Shown here: positions 46,901 to 59,800 of the stretch, piece by piece
How positions within the stretch are numbered: the first letter of the stretch is position 1
How the letters are laid out: each line of letters begins with the position of its first letter
Assembly: GCF_041381155.1 (NCBI RefSeq)
Contig: NC_091149.1
Coordinates: 10,556,609 to 10,620,608 of the forward strand
DNA: 64,000 bases
Source: Argopecten irradians
Taxonomy: Eukaryota; Mollusca; Bivalvia; Pectinida; Pectinidae
Direction: 5' to 3'
Notes under the pieces: generated by a model
Database searches by the model: none
The model's input: only the letters and a program-made list of their open reading frames with translations
What the model was told of the DNA's origin: nothing
Made by a program: the position numbers and the translations under genes

Positions 46901-49900
46901 GGTTTGTTGAAGGAGGAAAGCTGGAGTACCCAAAGAAAAACCACCGACCAGCGGTCATAACCTGGCAACTGCCCCACATGGGATTCAAACTCATGACCCA
47001 GAGGTGGAGGGCTTGTGATAATACGTTGAGACATCTTATTAACAAACACTCGACCACCGTAGCCCCAAGTAGCTAAGATGGGACGTACAAGACAGAACTA
47101 CACAGGAGCAACAATATATATCCTCCTCCCATAGCCATCATAAGCTCCAAAAGTCTTACTTATTAAATATATTCAGTATCTAATTCCAATCCAAGCCAAG
47201 ATTGAAATTTCTCATAATTTACAGTAATTAAAATTGTAAATACCTGACAATCTTGAACAGCCTTTTGATGAATGATCTGACCTCCTGTACAGCATGAGTG
47301 AGAAGTCTGGGGTGCGCCCCAACCCCGATGTATGCCGCACGAAACACGTCCACTAGTCCCTCCATTAATTGTCCCAGTGGGTGAAAGTTTGTGTCAAAGG
47401 CCTAAACAGTTTATTCATACATGTCTTCAAAATCCGCCTAAACAGTTTATACAGTCATATACATTTTATGTGGTCAAAATCTGCCGAAACCGTTTATACA
47501 TACATGTAGTAAAAACCAATACCCTGATGTACAGGAAAAACTATTTCACATACATTTATTTTACCATTATCATTACTAAATATAAAAGATCATTATCGAC
47601 ATTTCGAAGACTAGTACTACTAGCACGATGTGTCCATTTAATGTACAAACCATTTTAAAAATGAAAGTCAAAGATTTATGCGCTATTATTAATTTTGGCA
47701 CTGCTGAAGTTTACAAAACTATATGCTGTAATATTGTAATTGGGCAAAAATGTCTCAATCTTGCTAATTTTCACCTTATACTTGGTCATGTAAGTGTAAG
47801 AGTCTATAGTGTCCCTGATTTAATACTGGTTCACTATGGCATACAGTGTATTAGCTAAAGACTAACTTTGACCTGTGAGTATGTGATCGACAATCTTTAC
47901 CTTGTGGAGGTAGACTTTGATCTGTGAGTAGACTTCTACGGTCATCTTTCCAGTATTAAAAGGAGGGATTTTCTCCAGATCTTCTAACTGCTCCATCTTT
48001 GTCCCTCGTCGAAGTGTTCCCCTACATATACCGTAAACCATTTTAATTTACTATAATTAATAATATTAATAATTTACTATAATTAATAATATTAATAATT
48101 TACTATAATAAATGATATTAATAATTTACTATAATTAATGATATTAATAAGTCTATCACTGACACTTTCACTGTACAGCACTTTACTTACATGGTGATAT
48201 TTGTTAATTTTCATACACTGTATGTAAACTTCATTGCTGTCATAATTTAAAACTAGATCATTGAACATCATAAATATGTCAGTGATATTTTGTTGAACGA
48301 TCAAGGTCATTTATCTAAACAAACTTAGTCATTGATCCTAGATGCTACAGGCCCAATATCAGGTCTAGTGTCTCTAGGCCTCTTAAATATTGACAAAACA
48401 AGGACATAGTCATTCAGATCCCCCGCCAATGGAGATATCAAAGCTGAAGTAAGTTTGATTGTGGAGACTTATGTGTATGAAAAAAAACCCAGGAAAAAGG
48501 AAGTTGAGCTAAAGAAAGATGGAGTATAATTCAAGTAGAGCGGGGCTGCAATTGTTGAATCAGGTATACAGCCTTGACATTTATATTAGACTATATACAC
48601 AAAGATGGGTGGAGTTTTGCAAAGTAACATTTACCATTTACCATGATATTTTCAGCAATGTTTCCATGGTAACGGAAATAGTGCAAAAAATGAAAACCTA
48701 AAAATAGCAAAATGTACTGCTAGACCATAAAAAGAATGTGTCTATGAAGTTTCGTGGAAATATCTCTGCTGGTTTTAGAGTTATGCTCCAGAAATGAACC
48801 TGCTACAAAAATATGATATTTTCAGCAATGTTTCCATGGTTACAGAAAAAAGTACAAAAAGTGAAAACCTTACAATAGCAAAAGGCACTACTAGACGATA
48901 AGAACAATGTGTCTATGAAGATTCATGGAAATATCTCTGCTGGTTTTAGAGTTGTGCTCCGAAAAGGTTCTTACACAAAAATCTGCCATTTTCAGCAATG
49001 TTTCCATGGTTACAGAAAAAAGTACAAAAAGTGATAACCTTAAAATAGCAAAAGGCACTACTAGACCATAAGACCAATGTGTCTATGAAGTTTCGTGGAA
49101 ATATCTCTTCTGGTTTTAGAGTTATGCTCCGGAAACGAACCTGGTACAAAAATATGATATTTTCAGCAATGTTTCCATGGTTACGGAAAAAATGCAAAAA
49201 ATGAAAACCTAAAAATAGCAAAAGGCACTACTAGACCATAAGAACAATGTGTCTATGAAGTTTCATGGAAATATCTCTGCTAGTTTTAGAGTTGTGCTCC
49301 GGAAACCATTCGTACCGACGGACAGATGGACGGACGGACGGAACCCATTTGTATATCCCCCGCCAACTTCGTTGGGCGGGGTATAAAAATTCAAGCCTAC
49401 TTGATTCCTGTAATTTTCAATGACGGTCAAGGTCATGCATAGCCCTTCATCCCAGTATGTCATTGACCAAATATCAGGTGTATAGGTCTCTTATAGCAAC
49501 TTTATTGACAAGAACTTGTTTTAATATTTTAGCCTATTTGACCCCTGTGACATTAAATGATGGCTAAGGTCATTCATTTGAACATTTTAGCCTATTAAGA
49601 CCCATGTTACCTTGAATGAATACCCCCCTAACAAAATGAATGTACATAATGATTAAACTCTTGATAACGTGTGAAAGACATATCAAGCCTTTTTGTGATC
49701 CACACCTTTGTTTAGCCTCCCAAAGAGATTCTCGACCTCTCGTTACCATGACAGCCACTGCCTCCCAGGCCTTGGCAGTGTCAGGCTTTCCACGACCTTT
49801 GAACCCGAGGATAGTAGAACAGTGGTGAAACATGTCGGACCAACGTTTGTCTGGAGGTACGCAGAGCTTTGTAAAATTGCTACAAAACAAATACCATAGA

Positions 49901-50777
49901 ATACTTTTAAAAGACAATGACACTTTGGAAAATAAAAAGGGAATTTTGAATTTTTACACTTTCCATTATTTTTTCAAATGGTTGAAAGAAATACTTTAAC
50001 ACAAAAACTAGAACACTGACACGTCAGAAAGGGCCCCGCTATGTGTCTGACGTGCTTAAGTGGAAAAGTAGTATTTTGACAACGAATTCTTCCGTGTTAG
50101 CTATATGTTGCTAATAAATAATTAATGTCAACATTAATTGGGAAACCGATGATGGTACATTATTATAATTCTTTGGAAAAAGTCTTCCAAGTATTTAACT
50201 TGAATCCTGATTCCAAGCTAACATTACATTAAGAGCATACAATTAACTCAAATACCCCTTTTAAACAAGGTAAACCTCATAGTTTGCTGAAGAAACACAT
50301 AACAAATGTGAAAGGAAGGGAATAAAGGTCTTGCTCAAATATTTTAATCATGTAAAAGTGCATTAAGCAGTCAAAACTTTGGTGAGTTGACTTCTTGTTT
50401 AATTCTGAACAACTCTGCTTCATTATAAATGTTGTAGCAAAATGTTCATGAGAAAATAATTTTTTTAAATTTGACCTTGACCTTTGACTTAGTAACCTTG
50501 GCCCATGACCTTACCTTTGGACAGTCAACTCCTTGTTTAATTCTGAACAACTTTGCATCATAATGTTATAACAAAATGTTTATCAGTTAAGAGCAACAAC
50601 ATTGTGATTTTTTTAAATGTTAAAATCCAAGATGGCCGATTTTTTAATTTAATTTCAGCCTGAAAAATTACCAAGCAGATCTAGGATGGATGGGGAATCA
50701 TCATGTAAAATATGGGGAAAATACTCCACTCCCTTCCATCATTAATGTGCAAAAGAAAAAAAACGGACAGACGGACG

Positions 50778-50824
<47 letters not shown>

Positions 50825-53800
50825 GGACGGACGGACGGACGGACGGACGGACGGACGGACGGACAACCTGATTACTATAGGGCACCCGCATCTCGATGCG
50901 GGGCCCTAATTACTGACAATTCAGTAAATGTTAAATAAGTAGTACCATATGTATACATGCCATATCAGTCAACAGTCAAAACTTTTTTCTTAAAGGTGTT
51001 CAGACCAACCTGATAGACTATTTGCCAGGCTAGAGGCCATTGGACACAGGTTATAGGGTTGAGGCCGAGGTCTATGATTTTTTAAGATTTTTATATCATT
51101 ACAAATTTTTTTAGTAATTGCACGAGTCAGATAACACTTAGCTATAGCTGCTATGGATATTTCATTAGATTTAATAATTTATGCTTGCTGCATTTTCTTT
51201 CTGACTCTACTGATTGGTTATTTTACCTGGAGCTAAGACCAACATTGTGTGTTGATCTGCGTTCATCAGGTGACACCGTTTTATGGAATGTTCCATTTAT
51301 CTTTAGTCCTTCATTCCAACTTCCGTTAAATGTTCCGTCAATCTTGTCTCCCGTTGGTAAGGTCAGTACACCCTACAACGCAAAAACATGTAATCCATAT
51401 ATGGTCATATATTAAAATAAAAGTAAAAAGATATTCCTGTATTTTCTTATATGTTTTGTGATTTCTAGTAGTATTATCCATTCTGCCTTAGTTGCTTTAA
51501 TTTAACAGAGTTCTCTGACCTTAAAAACAGTAATGGTGACATTCTCTTATATGCAACAAAAGCATCAACTGGATTTCTCCAAAGATAATATTGTGCTTGA
51601 AAATCAATGGTGTCACAATCATTACCTACCAACAGGGGCAGACAACTCTGTAATATACACATGACTTTTGTTTAATACCTTTCCCTGCAGTTGTGTGATG
51701 CCTGAGAATTCACCTTCATAGCAACTGTTGTCATCTGTCAACATTAGACCAAAGCCCTGGAAAGAAAGAAAAAGAAAACAATTTTTATTGTTTTCTTTTT
51801 AAATGCAATATTGTAATAGATTTAATATGTATCCGCAGTTTCAAGTCAATAAAATTTCTGAAAAAATGTACTTGTATGAACAATAACATTAAAAATATAA
51901 GCAGCTAAAAATGTCCAGTATGTTTGTTTTTACAAATTATGTGTAAAGATAAGATTACATACACTGTACTGAGAAATTATCAGCATGATATTTATAAATT
52001 AATCATGATTATTGCAGTGGGAATAATTCTTGTATAACATGATACCCATTAACGTTTGTGCGGGATTAGTATCTCCAGTGGTGGTTGTGGTGATGGAAGG
52101 GTAAATATTTGTAATCTTCCCGATGAAATGAAGTTAGGGTAGGATATCATCTTTTGACATCATTCCATCACCAAAGTAAACAATAGTCCCACACAAACGT
52201 TATTGGGTATCACATGGTAATTACAAAACAGGTTAATTACAAAACATTCTGTGAATTTCTCCAACTATTCCCATGAGGTTTTTTTTCATGTGAAATTTAA
52301 GGTTTTTAATTCATAAAAATACATCAAACTCAAGTCAATAGATCAAATTCTTTCTCCAACTCCTGACCTTTTTGCTTTCCACGTAAAATTACCTGAATTT
52401 GATCTGAATTTATTTACAGTAAGTTTGTTTGAATGTGTAGATTAAATGATTCATCAACTGGAATTCATCTTATCCCATTATCTAAGAAGTTAACATTCCA
52501 AACTTACAGTCATCTTTCCTGCAGTGAAGTTTCCCTCAAAGTACATGCCGTCAAGAGTAACAACAATACCGTTTCCATGACGATTGCCATCATTCCACAT
52601 CCCCATGTATTTCTCTCCTGTTTAATTTAAGATCATATAACTGCAGATTGAAGTTTAATGAAAAATTGATTTGCTCCAAGGAATTTTAAAAAATATTCAA
52701 TCTGCAATTTTATCAATTTGTTCATTAAAGGTGTGTCAATTAATAAACATTTTGAACAGTTATACATTCCTCGAATGCTTATGTATTAAGCCCCATATCC
52801 ACAAAATTGTCAGTATCCATGGTGTAGATGAAGCTCTAAGAAGAAGCTCTGAATTCCAATTTTTCAAATTTTCAAAATCAACAGACAGTGTTTAATTTTG
52901 CAAATTAATAATAAGGTTAAAAATATGCAAGACTAGAAACTCAATGTTATTTTTTCCTGTAAGAAGATTGGCTTCAGCCCAATCATATGAGGAAAAAACG
53001 GATATTCCCACATTAACACAAAAGTCGCTTTTAAAAAAACAAGAGGCCCAAGAGGCCTTGAGGGTCACCTGAGTGCTGATGCAGAAAGAGCATGGCAAAG
53101 TTGTTTCAAGTATGTAAAAAAAAAATTACGAATTAGGATAAACTTTAAAGTTGAACCTTCATATTAGAATTTGTATTTTTTGTTTTTCATTTTGATAGTT
53201 AGTGTATAATGTTACCAGACCTTATGCTTAAAGTGTATAATGTTACCAGACCTTATGCTTAAAATTCCAATTTGCTTTGCCAAAAACCAAACTAGATGTC
53301 AGTCAGTGTCAGTAGTTTCATAAATTTCTCTTATTAGTCTATGAAAATTATTTGGTTCCATCAAACCTGTGAATTCAGAAGATTTTTGCAATTTTAGCCA
53401 TTTTGTGACCTAAAACTTGGATGGAATTATATTCTAGACAAACCAAATATAAGACACCTTTAAATAGAAAAAATTAAAGCAACATGTTTTAGAAAAATCC
53501 TTTAACCCTTAGTTACTTAAAACTCCTATGATACAGTCTTGACCTTAGATAGTTATCATGACCTTGAACTTTGACACACTTACCTTTGAGAACATCATCA
53601 ATGACCCCATATCCTTGTTTCTGATCGACATTCCACTCCCCGATGTAAATACTGGCTGAGTTACTATTATGTCCCCCGTGACGATACGTGCCATGTCCGT
53701 GTCGCATTCCTTCCTTAAAATAGCCCTCATACATGTCTCCATTAGCATATCTACAATCACATATATACACGTCTCCCTTAGCATATCTACAATCACATAT

Positions 53801-56800
53801 ACACGTCTCCCTTAGCATATCTACAATCACATATACACGTCTCCCTTAGCATATCTACAATCACATATATACACGTCTCCCTTAGCATATCTACAATCAC
53901 ATATATACACGTCTCCCTTAGCATATCTACAATGACACATATATACACGTGTCCCTTAGCATATCTACAATCACATATATACACGTCTCCCTTAGCATAT
54001 CTACAATCACATATATACACGTCTCCCTTAGCATATCTACAATCACATATATACACGTCTCCCTTAGCATATCTACAATCACATATACACGTCTCCCTTA
54101 GCATATCTACAATCACATATATACACGTCTCCCTTAGCATATCTACAATCACATATACACGTCTCCATTAGCATATCTACAATCACATATACACGTCTCC
54201 ATTAGCATATCTACAATCACATATATACACGTCTCCCTTAGCATATCTACAATCACATATACACGTCTCCATTAGCATATCTACAATCACATATACACGT
54301 CTCCCTTAGCATATCTACAATCACATATACACGTCTCCCTTAGCATATCTACAATGACACATATACACGTCTCCCTTAGCATATCTACAATCACATATAT
54401 ACACGTCTCCCTTAGCATATCTACAATCACATATATACACGTCTCCCTTAGCATATCTACAATCACACATATACACGTCTCCCTTAGCATATCTACAATC
54501 ACATATATACACGTCTCCCTTAGCATATCTACAATCACATATATACACGTCTCCCTTAGCATATCTACAATCACATATATACACGTCTCCCTTAGCATAT
54601 CTACAATCACACATATACACGTCTCCCTTAGCATATCTACAATCACATATATACACGTCTCCCTTAGCATATCTACAATCACATATATACACGTCTCCCT
54701 TAGCATATCTACAATCACATATATACACGTCTCCCTTAGCATATCTACAATCATATATACACGTCTCCCTTAGCATATCTACAATCACATATATACACGT
54801 CTCCCTTAGCATATCTACAATCACATATACACGTCTCCATTAGCATATCTACAATCACATATATACACGTCTCCCTTAGCATATCTACAATCACATATAT
54901 ACACGTCTCCCTTAGCATATCTACAATCACATATATACACGTCTCCATTAGCATATCTACAATCACATATATACACGTCTCCATTAGCATATCTACAATC
55001 ACATATATACACGTCTCCCTTAGCATATCTACAATCACATATATACACGTCTCCCTTAGCATATCTACAATCACATATATACACGTCTCCCTTAGCATAT
55101 CTACAATCACATATATACACGTCTCCATTAGCATATCTACAATCACATATATACACGTCTCCCTTAGCATATCTACAATCACATATATACACGTCTCCAT
55201 TAGCATATCTACAATCACATATATACACGTCTCCCTTAGCATATCTACAATCACATATACACGTCTCCATTAGCATATCTACAATCACATATACACGTCT
55301 CCCTTAGCATATCTACAATCACATATACACGTCTCCCTTAGCATATCTACAATCACATATATACACGTCTCCCTTAGCATATCTACAATCACATATATAC
55401 ACGTCTCCCTTAGCATATCTACAATCACATATATACACGTCTCCCTTAGCATATCTACAATCACATATATACACGTCTCCCTTAGCATATCTACAATCAC
55501 ATATATACACGTCTCCCTTAGCATATCTACAATCACATATATACACGTCTCCCTTAGCATATCTACAATCACATATATACACGTCTCCCTTAGCATATCT
55601 ACAATCACACATATATGTACACGTCTCCCTTAGCATATCTACAATCACATATATACACGTCTCCCTTAGCATATCTACAATCACATATATACACGTCTCC
55701 CTTAGCATATCTACAATCACATATATACACGTCTCCCTTAGCATATCTACAATCACATATATACACGTCTCCCTTAGCATATCTACAATCACATATATAC
55801 ACGTCTCCCTTAGCATATCTACAATCACATATATACACGTCTCCCTTAGCATATCTACAATCACATATATACACGTCTCCCTTAGCATATCTACAATACA
55901 CATATACACGTCTCCCTTAGCATATCTACAATGACACATATACACGTCTCCCTTAGCATATCTACAATCACATATACACGTCTCCCTTAGCATATCTACA
56001 ATGACACATATACACGTCTCCCTTAGCATATCTACAATCACATATACACGTCTCCCTTAGCATATCTACAATGACACATATACACGTCTCCCTTAGCATA
56101 TCTACAATCACATATATACACGTCTCCCTTAGCATATCTACAATGACACATATATACACGTCTCCCTTAGCATATCTACAATCACATATATACACGTCTC
56201 CCTTAGCATATCTACAATCACATATATACACGTCTCCCTCTACAATTAGTCATATCTACAATCACACATATACACGTCTCCCTTAGCATATCTACAATCA
56301 CATATATACACGTCTCCCTTAGCATATCTACAATCACATATATACACGTCTCCCTTAGCATATCTACAATCACATATATACACGTCTCCCTTAGCATATC
56401 TACAATCACATATATACACGTCTCCATTAGCATATCTACAATCACATATATACACGTCTCCCTTAGCATATCTACAATCACATATATACACGTCTCCATT
56501 AGCATATCTACAATCACATATACACGTCTCCATTAGCATATCTACAATCACATATATACACGTCTCCATTAGCATATCTACAATCACATATATACACGTC
56601 TCCCTTAGCATATCTACAATCACACATATACACGTCTCCCTTAGCATATCTACAATCACATATATACACGTCTCCATTAGCATATCTACAATCACATATA
56701 TACACGTCTCCCTTAGCATATCTACAATCACATATATACACGTCTCCATTAGCATATCTACAATCACATATATACACGTCTCCATTAGCATATCTACAAT

Positions 56801-59800
56801 CACATATATATACACGTCTCCATTAGCATATCTACAATCACATATATACACGTCTCCATTAGCATATCTACAATCACATATATACACGTCTCCATTAGCA
56901 TATCTACAATCACATATATACACGTCTCCCTTAGCATATCTACAATCACACATATACACGTCTCCATTAGCATATCTACAATCACATATATACACGTCTC
57001 CATTAGCATATCTACAATCACATATATACACGTCTCCATTAGCATATCTACAATCACATATATACATGTCTCCCTTAGCATATCTACAATCACATATATA
57101 CACGTCTCCATTAGCATATCTACAATCACATATATACATGTCTCCCTTAGCATATCTACAATCACATATATACACGTCTCCCTTAGCATATCTACAATCA
57201 CATATATACACGTCTCCCTTAGCATATCTACAATCACATATATACACGTCTCCATTAGCATATCTACAATCACATATATACACGTCTCCCTTAGCATATC
57301 TACAATCACATATATACACGTCTCCCTTAGCATATCTACAATCACATATATACACGTCTCCCTTAGCATATCTACAATCACATATATACACGTCTCCCTT
57401 AGCATATCTACAATCACATATATACACGTCTCCCTTAGCATATCTACAATCACATATATACACGTCTCCATTAGCATATCTACAATCACATATATACACG
57501 TCTCCCTTAGCATATCTACAATGACACATATATACACGTCTCCCTTAGCATATCTACAATCACATATATACACGTCTCCCTTAGCATATCTACAATCACA
57601 TATATACACGTCTCCCTTAGCATATCTACAATCACATATATACACGTCTCCATTAGCATATCTACAATCACATATATACACGTCTCCCTTAGCATATCTA
57701 CAATCACATATATACACGTCTCCCTTAGCATATCTACAATCACATATATACACGTCTCCCATTAGCATATCTACAATCACATATATACACGTCTCCATTA
57801 GCATATCTACAATCACATATATACACGTCTCCCTTAGCATATCTACAATCACATATATACACGTCTCCCTTAGCATATCTACAATCACACATATACACGT
57901 CTCCATTAGCATATCTACAATCACATATATACACTTACATATCTACAATCACATATACACGTCTCCTTAGCATATCTACAATCACATATATACAGTCTCC
58001 TTACTATTATCACATATACACGTCTCCCTTAGCATATCTACAATCACATATATACACGTCTCCATTAGCATATCTACAATCACACATATACACGTCTCCC
58101 TTAGCATATCTACAATCACATATATACACGTCTCCATTAGCATATCTACAATCACATATATACACGTCTCCCTTAGCATATCTACAATCACATATATACA
58201 CGTCTCCCTTAGCATATCTACAATCACATATATACACGTCTCCTTAGCATATCTACAATCACATATATACACGTCTCCCTTAGCATATCTACAATCACAT
58301 ATATACACGTCTCCCTTAGCATATCTACAATCACACATATACACGTCTCCCTTAGCATATCTACAATCACATATATACACGTCTCCCTTAGCATATCTAC
58401 AATCACACATATACACGTCTCCATTAGCATATCTACAATCACATATATACACGTCTCCCTTAGCATATCTACAATCACATATATACACGTCTCCCTTAGC
58501 ATATCTACAATCACATATATACACGTCTCCATTAGCATATCTACAATCACATATATACACGTCTCCCTTAGCATATCTACAATCACATATATACACGTCT
58601 CCCTTAGCATATCTATACATATATACACGTCTCCCTTAGCATATCTACAATCACATATATACACGTCTCCCTTAGCATATCTACAATCATATATACACGT
58701 CTCCCATTAGCATATCTACAATCACATATATACACGTCTCCCTTAGCATATCTACAATCACATATATACACGTCTCCCTTAGCATATCTACAATCACATA
58801 TATACACGTCTCCTTAGCATATCTACAATACAATCACATATATACACGTCTCCCTTAGCATATCTACAATCACATATACACGTCTCCATTAGCATATCTA
58901 CAATCACATATATACACGTCTCCCTTAGCATATCTACAATCACATATATACACGTCTCCCTTAGCATATCTACAATCACATATATACACGTCTCCATTAG
59001 CATATCTACAATCAATATATATACACGTCTCCCTTAGCATATCTACAATCACATATATACACGTCTCCCTTAGCATATCTACAATCACATATATACACGT
59101 CTCCCTTAGCATATCTACAATCACATATATACACGTCTCCATTAGCATATCTACAATCACATATATACACGTCTCCCTTAGCATATCTACAATCACATAT
59201 ATACACGTCTCCCTTAGCATATCTACAATCACATATATACACGTCTCCCTTAGCATATCTACAAACATATCACTCTCTACATATCTCAAATACTATACAC
59301 GTCTCCCTTAGCATATCTACAATCACATATATACACGTCTCCCTTAGCATATCTACAATCACATATATACACGTCTCCCTTAGCATATCTACAATCACAT
59401 ATATACACGTCTCCATTAGCATATCTACAATCACATATATACACGTCTCCCTTAGCATATCTACAATCACATATATACACGTCTCCATTAGCATATCTAC
59501 AATCATATATACACGTCTCCCTTAGCATATCTACAATCACATATATACACGTCTCCTTAGCATATCTACAATCACATAATACACGTCTCCTTAGCATATC
59601 TACAATCACATATATACACGTCTCCCTTAGCATATCTACAATCACACATATACACGTCTCCCTTAGCATATCTACAATCACACATATACACGTCTCCCTT
59701 AGCATATCTACAATCACATATATACACGTCTCCCTTAGCATATCTACAATCACATATACACGTCTCCCTTAGCATATCTACAATCACATATATACACGTC

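Noticed and set aside
50681..50938. Arg/Asp/Thr-rich or Ser/Val-rich repeat proteins
   Set aside because: Translation of an ACGG/ACAG microsatellite.
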